Shown: positions 1 through 7,938, counted from the stretch's first letter. The stretch: 9,952 bases of DNA from Odoribacter sp. (GCA_020024465.1 JAHHTT010000070.1:1-9952), one strand, 5' to 3'. Made by a program: numbers and translations. Notes: a model not told the origin generated them from the letters alone.

Positions 1-1
1 A

Positions 2-322
2 ATTCCAACAATAGAGATTCCCTTTCCAAATGGATCTGTTTTGAGATATACTATTTTTAATACGCAACCTCTGCGGCCAATGAACTTCTTTTCCCACCTG
101 AAATTTGATTTGGGTGCTCATTGTCAAAGTCAAGAAATAGACTATTTTATAAAATGCAACCTTGATAGAAACCAGGTTGAAATAATTGAAGACAGGCTTG
201 GATTGAAATCGATCATAATAATATTATTGCTCTATGTCAAAAGCCAGTATAATGCAATAGGAAACCTGACTGTTGTTCTATGTACACCGCACACAAGATT
301 AAACTCACAGAAGATTCTGTAA
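2..322 (+). pseudogene. Possible decayed 3' fragment of a secreted protein (reprolysin-like propeptide?)
   Basis: A reading frame is open from the left edge to a stop at 322, about 106 codons, with an internal ATG at 41. The first part reads IPTIEIPFPNGSVLRYTIF and a later stretch reads FSHLKFDLGA...IKCNLDRN. This loosely resembles the propeptide start of Bacteroidota secreted reprolysin-like (M12B-type) metallopeptidases, where a 'plPdGsf.rF.i.espvm' block precedes a 'FP.ikty.gqgid' block and a '.r.dl.p.gfh' block. The resemblance comes from memory and is weak. The C-terminal half (RLGLKSIIIILLLY...) looks like nothing known, and no catalytic region follows. If real, it is the broken end of a gene that starts outside the window. 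It may equally be a chance open frame in AT-rich DNA. Confidence 0.22.
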
Positions 323-427
323 GAAAGATTAATGCTAAAAAATGTTTTGACTATAGATTTATTCTAATTAAAACAAACTCGAGTTAAAATGCTTTTTCTT
401 TATATAAATCCAATGTTTTTTTTGATG

Positions 428-462
428 AGTCAATTGGGAGTATAATAGAGAATCAATTGACT
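428..462. repeat. Perfect 9-bp inverted repeat (AGTCAATTG / CAATTGACT)
   Basis: The left arm at 428-436 is AGTCAATTG and the right arm at 454-462 is its exact reverse complement, with a 17-base spacer. A run of eight T lies just upstream (416-423), and a T-rich tract (TTATATTTTT) follows the right arm. It could form a terminator-like hairpin in a plus-strand transcript leaving the left-edge fragment. It could also be a protein-binding palindrome or the end of a lost element. The sequence does not decide between these. Confidence 0.45.
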
Positions 463-627
463 TTATATTTTTCCCATACGATGTGACATATCTTTTTGTT
501 AAAGAAAAAATGTGGATATAGTTGTGTAAACAGTTAATAATTCGTATATAAACATTGGGATTATTTGACAATAAATTATTTGCGAGAAGACTTGATTTAG
601 ATATTGTTCATTTGCTATAACTTTAAT

Positions 628-667
628 AAAAAGGTGCTTCTTGTAATATAATATAGGAGTACTTTTT
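628..667. terminator. Possible imperfect hairpin terminator beyond the outer-membrane protein gene
   Basis: AAAAGGTGCTTCT (629-641) can fold onto AGGAGTACTTTT (655-666) around an AT-rich loop, with one bulged G and two G-U pairs when read on the plus strand. Both flanks carry A/T runs, as in bidirectional terminators. It lies 17 bases beyond the stop of the minus-strand gene ending at 684, where a terminator would be expected. Read on the minus strand the fold has extra mismatches, so the assignment is weak. Confidence 0.28.
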
Positions 668-683
668 AATCATAGTTTTAGAA

Positions 684-3641
684 TTATATACTTAATCCAA
701 TAGAGAATAGTAATTCTCCAAATATCTGTTTCGTTTGTGTTTGATATCCTGAACGTATACCAACATGGATAGGGTAGGTTAGACCGAATAAATGGGTGTC
801 GGTTGTCAGAGCTATTCCGTATGAAGAGTAGATGTATTTATTCAAACGGTGCAGACTACTGCCGAGGTCTATGAAGAAACAGCCATCAATCTGTTTGAAA
901 TAGAGCAACGAACTGATGTGCCAATCTGGAAATAAAAGCGGGAGGTGGTATGAACCACGGAATGTGGCAATTTCGTATCCATAGAGACTGATGCCACGAG
1001 GATAGGAGATTTTATTGCTGTAGTTGCGTGTTTTGCCGGACATGTGTTGGAATCCTCCGTAAAGTGAAAGTGAGTGATTGACACAAAATCCAGGAAAATA
1101 TAGATGACCAGCAATCCACCATTGTTGTCCAAGATTCAATCCGTGAGTCAGTGCATGAGTAAAGCCGCCAGTGAGCATTTGTCCCCATCGTGGATTGATT
1201 TCTTGTTGGGTCATGCGGGTTTGATTGTTATACATAAGACCATATTCCATGAGTTGGTAGTAACGATTGGCTTGGTAAATGTAGTAATCCTGCTTCTGCT
1301 TTGGATAAAGGATGGCTGTGTTTTCTTGCAGTTGATAGCTATATACTTGTATTGGGCGTTGGTGGTGAATCCCCTCGATTTGATAACGTAAATAAGGACG
1401 TAGTGAGCTGTTATATTGACGAGAAGAAAAGTTGAATGGAAATTGTATGACGAAATCAGCTGATGAACGTTGAGATTTGTTGAATACATACAATGCTTTT
1501 TTTTGTTTGGTCCGGAGGTGAAAACCATCTCTAAAACTTTGGAAATCTTCTCGCCCACTTTTGAATTCAAGACTGAAAATAGGCCACCAGCCACTATAGG
1601 AGAGATTGAGAAGCCAGTTCCCATGTTTGTATCCGGATTGACGCACGTATCCAGCAGTGAATGTAAGGGTACTGAGTTTGTTTTGGGAATAGATAGTTGC
1701 ACCTAAATCTATTTCCATAGGGGTTAGGCTGGCATAGATGGGAGCCCAACTGTGCAGATTTATTAGATGGGTAAATTTGTTATAACGACGGCTAGGAAAT
1801 ATACTGTCGTAGGTGGAATTCTGTTGCCATAGTTCTTGTTGTGTCATTTCATCTGCTAAAGAATAGGTGGCATATTTTACGGACTTCGCCGTTAATTGTT
1901 GTGAAGTTGCAGAACCGAGTTTGTAACCATCAGAAGTGTAGAATGAGAAGTAAAGTCGTTTTTCTTCAGTATCGTATGATGGAAACCGAAGTCCGAATTT
2001 ACTGCTTAGAATTTTTTTATGAATACCGTTTTGCAAGCAATAGAGGGCATTGTTTCCGTCGTAGGAGGCCCGATAGATAATACTTGAATCTCCAGACTGA
2101 GGATTGTCCAATTCGTAATATATATCCTGTGTTATTGTTTCTCTATTACGATTGTTAATGTCAATGGATTCTAAGCGGATTCCGTTAGGGGATTGAACTA
2201 CTGTTATAATTTTCCCATTGTGGCAAGTGGGGTGGATGAAATGTTCGTTATCTTTAGCTTTCAAACGCCAAAGTTCATGTTTTAGGGTGGAGTCAGTTAA
2301 GACGATATATGTCTGATTGCATTTGTCGATCTCAATAAAACCCCATTTATTCCCAGCTTTGAACGGTGAAAACTGATTGTTGTTTCCTCGAATGCGTATG
2401 TACTTTTTCCGTTTAAGATCGTAACAGCTTAAGCGCATTTTGCCCGCCAGTTCCCATCGTAGATGTGGACGGTATTCACTCCACACAATTCGTTTGCGGT
2501 CAGTGGCAAATTTGTAGTCATAAAGTAGGCCGGTACGGGTAAGTCGTTTTTCTTTACCATGTGTCAGTATTACAAACGAACCACTTTCTTGTAATCCCAT
2601 TTTATAGGCTACAATGGTATCTTTGTCTAAAGCTGTTGGATAATAATAGTTTGTGTAATATTTATTGTGGGTTAATATTGTATCAAAAGTGTGGATGCAG
2701 TTGGCTGCTTCACGTTTCCAAATTTGTTGTAGTTCAGAATAATTATCGTGGTATAGCATACGTTTGGTGTTGTAGAAATAATTGGCTTTTTTTACGCTAT
2801 CCGGATTGTGAAAAAGGGCACGAAAGTAGGGTGTGCTCCATAAGCTATCGCGTTTGTTGCCTAAGGAAAGTGTCAAACTTTTGTTAAAAGGATTGATGCC
2901 ATATGGTCGGCGGCCACTTCGTTCTATTGTTTTGCTCCAGATATCTGAACCATAGTGATGACGGGTGTTTGCCACCATATAATAGCCCATGTTGTAGCGA
3001 TTAGGTATATAATCTTTATTGGATCCAAGTACTGCTTTGTGAAAAGAGTAAAGACCTTTTTCTACAATTTGAGCTTTCATTTCATTGAGAAATTCAGGCG
3101 ATCGGCCACGTCCTAAATGACCCACAGAAGTTTCAAATGTTACAGCATCTCCTTCAACAAACCACATGGGTAAATATACTCCGAAAATAGCTATCGGAAA
3201 AATTTCACCGAACAGGTATGACAATCCTTTGGTCAGTCCTTGATTGATTTTGTCAAGTTGGACAGCATGACGGAATTCATGAACACAGAGGTGCTCTAGC
3301 CAGCTGTCAGAGGGTTCCTGTGGAGGAGTTGTGTAAAGTTCACTTTTGCGAGGGGCTAATGATACGCTTCCGTTGGATGTGCCTCCGTCGGTATGCATGA
3401 TCATAGATATTTTTTGGGGCTTAAGACGGAGTGTATTGGCATGGCGATAAAGACGATTATATATATTTGCAGCCTTTTGGGCATTTTTTTCAAAAAAATC
3501 AGGGTATATGATTTGAAAATTCTCTGTCTTTATTTGTTTCCAGCGGATAGAGGCGCGATCCTGTCCGAAGTTGACAAATTGGGCGGAAGCATAAACCGTT
3601 GAAATTAACAATATGATGATTACGATAGCTCTGTTTATCAT
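684..3641 (-). CDS. Outer-membrane protein: HExxH peptidase-like domain, TolB-like propeller, C-terminal beta-barrel
   Basis: This 985-residue protein begins with a signal peptide (MINRAIVIIILLISTVYASA, cleavage near Ala20). Residues 30-310 form a zincin-like domain: VHEFRHAVQLDK contains H121-E122-x-x-H125, and E163 in MWFVEGDAVTFE lies 38 residues on, the arrangement of gluzincins of the peptidase MA clan. Residues about 325-590 are beta-rich with TolB/WD40-like strand patterns. After a linker containing NLHSWAPIY (residues 628-636), about 630-985 alternate aromatic and polar strands and end in LLFSIGLSI, as expected for an outer-membrane barrel. Such proteins are common and poorly characterised in Bacteroidales, and are often annotated as hypothetical or TolB-like. 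The zinc ligands look intact, so peptidase activity is possible but inferred; substrate and partners are unknown. The start is set by the signal peptide. The gene stands alone and diverges from ligA behind its own good promoter. Confidence 0.88.
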   Translation of the reverse strand: MINRAIVIIILLISTVYASAQFVNFGQDRASIRWKQIKTENFQIIYPDFFEKNAQKAANIYNRLYRHANTLRLKPQKISMIMHTDGGTSNGSVSLAPRKSELYTTPPQEPSDSWLEHLCVHEFRHAVQLDKINQGLTKGLSYLFGEIFPIAIFGVYLPMWFVEGDAVTFETSVGHLGRGRSPEFLNEMKAQIVEKGLYSFHKAVLGSNKDYIPNRYNMGYYMVANTRHHYGSDIWSKTIERSGRRPYGINPFNKSLTLSLGNKRDSLWSTPYFRALFHNPDSVKKANYFYNTKRMLYHDNYSELQQIWKREAANCIHTFDTILTHNKYYTNYYYPTALDKDTIVAYKMGLQESGSFVILTHGKEKRLTRTGLLYDYKFATDRKRIVWSEYRPHLRWELAGKMRLSCYDLKRKKYIRIRGNNNQFSPFKAGNKWGFIEIDKCNQTYIVLTDSTLKHELWRLKAKDNEHFIHPTCHNGKIITVVQSPNGIRLESIDINNRNRETITQDIYYELDNPQSGDSSIIYRASYDGNNALYCLQNGIHKKILSSKFGLRFPSYDTEEKRLYFSFYTSDGYKLGSATSQQLTAKSVKYATYSLADEMTQQELWQQNSTYDSIFPSRRYNKFTHLINLHSWAPIYASLTPMEIDLGATIYSQNKLSTLTFTAGYVRQSGYKHGNWLLNLSYSGWWPIFSLEFKSGREDFQSFRDGFHLRTKQKKALYVFNKSQRSSADFVIQFPFNFSSRQYNSSLRPYLRYQIEGIHHQRPIQVYSYQLQENTAILYPKQKQDYYIYQANRYYQLMEYGLMYNNQTRMTQQEINPRWGQMLTGGFTHALTHGLNLGQQWWIAGHLYFPGFCVNHSLSLYGGFQHMSGKTRNYSNKISYPRGISLYGYEIATFRGSYHLPLLFPDWHISSLLYFKQIDGCFFIDLGSSLHRLNKYIYSSYGIALTTDTHLFGLTYPIHVGIRSGYQTQTKQIFGELLFSIGLSI

Positions 3642-3661
3642 GTGAGTAGAGTTATAATTTC

Positions 3662-3692
3662 TAAACCTACTAAATTAGAGGATAATTTTCAA
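3662..3692 (-). promoter_or_regulatory. Bacteroidetes-type promoter for the outer-membrane protein gene
   Basis: On the minus strand, TTG (plus 3690-3692) is followed after exactly 20 bases by TAGGTTTA (plus 3662-3669). The second box matches the Bacteroidetes -7 element TAnnTTTG at all but the last base. The expected transcription start lies about 15 bases before the start codon at 3641. No Shine-Dalgarno sequence is seen, which is usual in this phylum. Confidence 0.55.
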
Positions 3693-3725
3693 TAATAGGC
3701 ATTCTTTTCCTATTTTTTATTTCAC

Positions 3726-3733
3726 TATTTTTG
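3726..3733 (+). promoter_or_regulatory. Putative -7 promoter element of ligA
   Basis: TATTTTTG matches the Bacteroidetes -7 consensus TAnnTTTG fully and lies 25 bases before the ligA start at 3759, implying a leader of roughly 20 bases. The matching -33 region (around 3702-3706, TTCTT) is poor, so the call rests on the -7 box alone. It shares the 117-bp divergent spacer with the promoter of the minus-strand gene. Confidence 0.4.
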
Positions 3734-3758
3734 TAGGAGATTTTTAATTTAATATGAC

Positions 3759-6245
3759 ATGGGTAAAAATAGGATTATTGAATTAAGGGAATTACTTGAA
3801 TATCATAATAATAAATATTATGTTGATAATGCTCCTGAAATTTCTGATTGTGAATTTGATGAATTGATGCATGAATTGGAGCAATTGGAAACAAGATATC
3901 CTGAAATGTATGACGTTAATTCTCCTACTCAGCGGGTGGGGCAAGATATTAATCGTGCTTTTAACCAAGTAGCGCATAAATATCCAATGTTGTCATTGGG
4001 AAATACATATAGTAAGGAGGAATTATTGGATTTTGACCAAAGAGTAAGAAAAATGGTGGGAGATCAAGTGCAGTATGTGTGTGAGTTAAAATATGACGGC
4101 ACATCTATTAGCTTGACTTATGAGAACGGAGAGTTCGTGCAGGCAGTAACTCGGGGGGATGGAGTGAAGGGGGATGATGTGACTGCTAATGTGCGCACTA
4201 TCCATACTGTACCTTTGAGATTAAAAGGGGATTATCCGTCCGAATTTGAAATCCGTGGTGAAATATTGATGCCGTTTGCTGTGTTTAACCGCTTGAATCA
4301 GAAAAAATCCGAAGCAGGAGAGGCATTGTTTGCAAATCCTAGAAATGCTGCTGCTGGCACTTTGAAATTACAGAATTCTGCACAAGTTGCTAAACGTCAT
4401 CTGGATTGTTACCTTTACTATTTGCCTGGCGAAATAACTCCATCTGATACGCATTATGGGAATTTGATGAAAGCCAAGGAATGGGGATTGAGTGTCGCTC
4501 CATATATACAAGTAGCGAACTCGATTGAGGAGGTTTGGTCGTTTATTGTAAAATGGGATAAAGAGCGTGTTAATTTATCAGTACCGATTGACGGTATTGT
4601 TATTAAAGTGAATAGTATAAAGATGCAGCATTTGTTAGGGTATACAGCTAAGTCTCCTCGCTGGGCTATTGCATATAAGTTTAAAGCAGAGAGAGTGGAA
4701 ACAGTTTTATTGAATGTTGTTTATCAAGTGGGACGGACGGGAAGCATTACTCCTGTGGCAAATTTGAAGCCTGTGCATATTGCAGGGACCTTGGTGAAAC
4801 GAGCATCTTTGCATAATGCTGATATAATAGCTGAATTGGATTTGCATGAACACGATCATGTGTATGTAGAGAAAGGAGGGGAGATTATTCCTAAAATAGT
4901 AGGGGTGAATAAAGAAGTTAGGACACAGCAAGCGCGACCTGTGGAATTTATTACTCATTGTCCAGAATGTGGTGCTATTTTGGTGCGAAGTGAAGGTGAA
5001 GCTAATCATTATTGTCCAAATGAAGAGCATTGTCTTCCGCAGATTGCCGGAAAAATAGAGCATTTTGTCAGTCGTAAGGCTATGAATATAGAAGGTATGG
5101 GGGCCGAAACTGTCGATTTATTGCTTAGCAAGGGAGTTATCCATAATGTGGCGGACATTTATTTTTTGCCAAATATAAAGAGAGAACTAGTAGGATTGGA
5201 GAAAATCATTTATCCGGAGAGTTTCGAGATAACAAGTATTTCATTAACTAAGGTTATTTACGCTTTTGAGATAGGGGTTAAAAATATATCTTTACGTTTA
5301 GCTGGGATTTTGGCTCGTCATTTCGGTAGTTTATCTGCTTATGCACAAGCAGATAAAGAGGAATTGATGACGTTAATTAATGATGAGGGAATTGTAAATC
5401 GGATATTGGAATATTTTCACATGCCTTTTAATCAAGTAAAGGAACGTTTGATGGGAGCAGGAGAATTGGATACCATTCCTTTGGATTATGTTATATATGC
5501 CTTAGGAATTCCCGGTGTAGATAGGTGTAAAGCTGATTTATTGGCGACACAGTTTGATTATATTTATGAATTATCAGTGGCGTCAGTAGAAGAAATTACG
5601 CAAGTGGAAGGTATTGATAGAAAATTGGCAGAAACGATTATTTGTTTTTTCAGAAAAAATGCAAAGTTGGTACGTAAATTGAACACATTGAGTGTTTATA
5701 GGTTACAGGAAAAATCTATTAGTAATTTAGTCCTAGGTATTGAACACTCTAAGAATGTCGGTCTTGCCGCTTTGCTATATGCTTTGGGCATCCGTTATAT
5801 CGGTGAGACTGCTGCTTGTAATTTGGCAAAGCATTTCCGTAGTATTTATCAGTTAAAAAATGCTAATTATGAACAATTGCTAGAGGTAGAGGATATTGGA
5901 GAGCAGATGGCTGGTAGTTTGTTAGAGTGGTTTGAAAAAGGAGAAAATAGAGTAATAATTGAGCGTTTAGCAGAGGCAGGTGTTGTGATGGAAATGCAGG
6001 AAAAAGAAGGTGAAAGTAGTCAGTTAAAAAGGCAAATATTTGTTATTACAGGGACTTTAAGTCGTCCACGTGAATATTTTAAAAATATGATATTAAACGC
6101 TGGAGGAAAAGTGAATAATTCTGTTTCAGTAAAGACAACTTTTTTGCTGGCAGGAGAAAATGCTGGAAGTAAATTGAATGAAGCAAAGAAATTAGGAACG
6201 AAAGTAATTACAGAAAAGGAATTTTACGACTTGTTGAATAAATAA
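3759..6245 (+). CDS. ligA: NAD-dependent DNA ligase with an enlarged helix-hairpin-helix domain
   Basis: LigA seals nicks between 3'-OH and 5'-phosphate ends during replication and repair, using NAD+ to adenylate its active-site lysine. All catalytic parts are visible: the N-terminal Ia domain (about 1-65, HNNKYYVDNAPEISD), K111 in CELKYDG, TRGDG (131-135), EIRGE (164-168), PIDGIVIKV (276-284), WAIAYKF (302-308) and the OB-fold entry YQVGRTGSITPVA. The zinc finger has C401, C404, C419 and C425 with normal C-x2-C-x14-C-x5-C spacing. HhH motifs follow, then a BRCT domain (about 757-828). Length is 828 residues against roughly 665-690 for typical bacterial LigA. The excess of about 165 residues (about 483-648) consists of extra HhH copies. 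The frame is intact and every catalytic residue is kept, so the gene is probably functional. ATG at 3759 gives the normal family N-terminus; an ATG at 3754 is out of frame. The gene is monocistronic. Confidence 0.97.
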   Translation: MGKNRIIELRELLEYHNNKYYVDNAPEISDCEFDELMHELEQLETRYPEMYDVNSPTQRVGQDINRAFNQVAHKYPMLSLGNTYSKEELLDFDQRVRKMVGDQVQYVCELKYDGTSISLTYENGEFVQAVTRGDGVKGDDVTANVRTIHTVPLRLKGDYPSEFEIRGEILMPFAVFNRLNQKKSEAGEALFANPRNAAAGTLKLQNSAQVAKRHLDCYLYYLPGEITPSDTHYGNLMKAKEWGLSVAPYIQVANSIEEVWSFIVKWDKERVNLSVPIDGIVIKVNSIKMQHLLGYTAKSPRWAIAYKFKAERVETVLLNVVYQVGRTGSITPVANLKPVHIAGTLVKRASLHNADIIAELDLHEHDHVYVEKGGEIIPKIVGVNKEVRTQQARPVEFITHCPECGAILVRSEGEANHYCPNEEHCLPQIAGKIEHFVSRKAMNIEGMGAETVDLLLSKGVIHNVADIYFLPNIKRELVGLEKIIYPESFEITSISLTKVIYAFEIGVKNISLRLAGILARHFGSLSAYAQADKEELMTLINDEGIVNRILEYFHMPFNQVKERLMGAGELDTIPLDYVIYALGIPGVDRCKADLLATQFDYIYELSVASVEEITQVEGIDRKLAETIICFFRKNAKLVRKLNTLSVYRLQEKSISNLVLGIEHSKNVGLAALLYALGIRYIGETAACNLAKHFRSIYQLKNANYEQLLEVEDIGEQMAGSLLEWFEKGENRVIIERLAEAGVVMEMQEKEGESSQLKRQIFVITGTLSRPREYFKNMILNAGGKVNNSVSVKTTFLLAGENAGSKLNEAKKLGTKVITEKEFYDLLNK
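5202..5984 (+). repeat. Three tandem diverged HhH-pair modules encoded within ligA
   Basis: Three protein segments align with one another: residues 496-568 (LTKVIYAFEIGV...LARHFGSL...ILEYF...RLMGAG), 575-646 (LDYVIYALGIPGV...LATQFDYI...IICFF) and 669-742 (LAALLYALGIRYIG...LAKHFRSI...LLEWF...RLAEAG). Each has a 'hhYAhGI' helix, a first hairpin, a 'hA.pF.sh..L..A' connector, a second hairpin and an aromatic 'hh.aF' helix. The third copy is the normal LigA HhH pair with canonical glycines. The first two have lost several hairpin glycines (for example EIGVKN, and LINDEGIV where the canonical copy has VEDIGEQ). Identity between copies is low, so the duplication is old and would not be visible as a DNA repeat. 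Bases 5202-5702 approximate the extra material. Confidence 0.8.
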
Positions 6246-6719
6246 AAGTGTGTATTATGTAACGGAATAGTGATATAACAAAGTTGAAAAAAATAATGAT
6301 GTTGGCAATAGAAGAAGTAAAGTATTGGGGAATCTGCAGACTTTTCTCGAATATTTGTTTTTAAGACTTATGTGTTTAGAAAATGATCAGACAATTAATC
6401 TATTGTTAAGTTTGAGGATGGAGGTTGATGAAATGAAATTACTTTGGCTACTGACAGTATTTTACAAAGAGTAATTGGAGAAGATTGTTGTTGGGAGATT
6501 ACGAGTTGAGATCAGAGCATTGTTTTTGGCAATTTTACGAAATGTGTAAAATTATAGGATAAAAATATCGTAATTAAAAAGGCATATAAGATGATTTTAG
6601 CTGTCATCCTCATATGCCATCTTTATTTTGAAGGATCCCTATTATAGAGAATTTATGGTTTAACGAGTAATTTAACGTTTAATTTTTCGGGAGCACTTCA
6701 TTTTTTCTCCCTCTCCTTT
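6246..6719. other. Non-coding stretch with an unidentified open frame
   Basis: This convergent spacer of about 475 bp is long for the region. A plus-strand frame is open from 6274 to the stop at 6474 (66 codons), but its only ATG is at 6370, giving 34 residues (MCLENDQTINLLLSLRMEV...). It matches no family I know and has no evident ribosome binding site. It may be a gene relic or chance. No RNA gene is seen. The right part holds the terminator at 6576-6629. Confidence 0.45.
6576..6629. terminator. Bidirectional terminator between ligA and the methyltransferase gene
   Basis: GGCATAT (6581-6587) pairs with ATATGCC (6612-6618), and inside it GATGA (6590-6594) pairs with TCATC (6604-6608) around a 9-base loop. 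AAAAA (6576-6580) precedes the stem and a T-rich tract (CTTTATTTT) follows, so it can act in both directions. Its position between two convergent genes fits shared termination. It is about 330 bases from the ligA stop and about 90 from the stop of the minus-strand gene. Confidence 0.7.
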
Positions 6720-7898
6720 TTATTCTACATATAATACAAATCCTTTTAAATATTCACTTTCTGGATGGTAGATGTTTATAGGATGATCGGCTGGTTGTGT
6801 TAGTTGATGTAGGATACGAACATGCCGTCCCGTATTAGCAGCAGCTGTAAATACTGTTTGGCGAAATAATTCTTTAGTCATTACCTGTGAACAGGAAAAG
6901 GTGAATATAATACCACCAGGTTTGATGATTTCGATACCTTTACGATTAAGTTTTTTATAACCAAGGATGGCATTGTTTAATACATTTTGGTGCTTGGCGA
7001 AAGCTGGTGGATCTAGGATAATTAAATCGTATTTGTTTTGTGATTTCTCTAAAAATTGAAATGCTTCCTCTGCAAATGCTTCGTGACGAGCATCTCCCGG
7101 GAAATTGAGTTCTACGTTGCGTTTTGCAAGTTCTATTGCACGAGAGGAAATATCAACGGAATGAACTAGACGAGCACCACCACGCATGGCATAGAAAGAG
7201 AATCCTCCTGTGTAACAAAACATATTTAGTACATTTTTCCCTTTTGCATATTTTTCTAACAGACTGCGATTTTCGCGTTGATCAATGAAAAATCCGGTTT
7301 TTTGTCCTTCTAGCCAGTCGACATTGAATTTTAAACCATTTTCGAATGCAATAAAATTGTCCGTTTTACCATAAAGATATCCGTTGTGTTGATTTATAGC
7401 GGCCTTATAAGGCAAAGTACCTTCTGATTTGTCATATATGGCTTTAATTTTGTCACCCATAATATCTAATAGTGCATGTACTATATTTTCGCGCTCCAAA
7501 TACATGCCGACGGAATGAAATTGTACAACAGCTACTTTTGCATAATAGTCAACAATAAGTCCTGGCAAGTTATCACCTTCTCCATGAATAATTCGGTAAA
7601 CGTTATTGGTTGGAGATTCAGTTAAGCCAATAGCTTTACGCATATTGTAAGCATCAGCTATGCGGTTACGCCAAAAGTTGTAATCGATGGTTTCGTCTTG
7701 AAAAGTTAAAATTCTCACAGCTATAGAACCTATTTGGCAATGTCCTGTAGCGAGATAACGATTATCAGATGTGTATATTTTCACAAGATTACCTTCTTGT
7801 AGGTCACCTTCGCCTCGAGCAATAGCTCCAGAAAAAATCCATGGATGATAGCGAAATACAGAGCGGTCTTTACCGGGTTTGAGAATAATTTTATTCAT
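6720..7898 (-). CDS. rlmI: Class I SAM-dependent rRNA methyltransferase, RlmI-like (23S rRNA cytosine C5)
   Basis: The 392-residue protein has the RlmI/YccW layout. An N-terminal PUA domain (about 2-75, with HPWIFSGAI) is followed by a linker domain (RIIHGEGDNLPGLIVDYY, 102-119) and a Rossmann methyltransferase domain. The signature EGQKTGFFIDQREN (197-210), SAM-binding motif I LNMFCYTGGFSF (224-235), the acidic end of strand 2 (SVDIS, 247-251), DPPAF (296-300) and FSCS with C336 are all present. In E. coli RlmI methylates 23S rRNA cytosine 1962. The same target here is inferred from the family, and related family members with other positions cannot be excluded. Length is normal and no key residue is missing. 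The gene stands alone, divergent from pgl and convergent with ligA. Confidence 0.9.
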   Translation of the reverse strand: MNKIILKPGKDRSVFRYHPWIFSGAIARGEGDLQEGNLVKIYTSDNRYLATGHCQIGSIAVRILTFQDETIDYNFWRNRIADAYNMRKAIGLTESPTNNVYRIIHGEGDNLPGLIVDYYAKVAVVQFHSVGMYLERENIVHALLDIMGDKIKAIYDKSEGTLPYKAAINQHNGYLYGKTDNFIAFENGLKFNVDWLEGQKTGFFIDQRENRSLLEKYAKGKNVLNMFCYTGGFSFYAMRGGARLVHSVDISSRAIELAKRNVELNFPGDARHEAFAEEAFQFLEKSQNKYDLIILDPPAFAKHQNVLNNAILGYKKLNRKGIEIIKPGGIIFTFSCSQVMTKELFRQTVFTAAANTGRHVRILHQLTQPADHPINIYHPESEYLKGFVLYVE

Positions 7899-7938
7899 AA
7901 ATGCCTTCTATTTATTATTACGTAGCTTTTACAGAATA

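Larger units (their letters stand above)
323..683. other. AT-rich non-coding stretch
   Basis: There is no credible gene here. The only open frame (368-571, minus, 67 codons) has a low-complexity Asn/Ile/Lys-rich translation with no recognisable motif. The stretch holds the inverted repeat at 428-462 and an imperfect hairpin at 628-667 near the end of the large minus-strand gene. I see no tRNA or rRNA. Confidence 0.5.

Noticed and set aside
368..571. 67-codon minus-strand open frame in the left non-coding stretch
   Set aside because: It has an Asn/Ile/Lys-rich translation typical of AT-rich non-coding DNA and lies over the inverted repeat; no motif.
869..3602. Several open frames of 69-163 codons opposite or overlapping the 985-codon gene (for example 1211-1702 minus, 2561-2887 plus)
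   Set aside because: All lie within a long, well-supported coding region in other frames; their translations show no motif and no family resemblance.
3694..3714. Short stem AATAGG / CCTATT followed by a T run in the divergent spacer
   Set aside because: It is only six mostly A-T pairs, and it overlaps the region where the ligA promoter would lie, so a terminator there makes little sense.
3754..3756. Alternative ATG five bases upstream of the ligA start
   Set aside because: It is out of frame with ligA; only the ATG at 3759 gives the expected LigA N-terminus.
3792..5063. Minus-strand open frames within ligA (3792-3977, 4707-5063)
   Set aside because: They are shadows of the ligA catalytic region; compositions are unlike real proteins and no motifs are seen.
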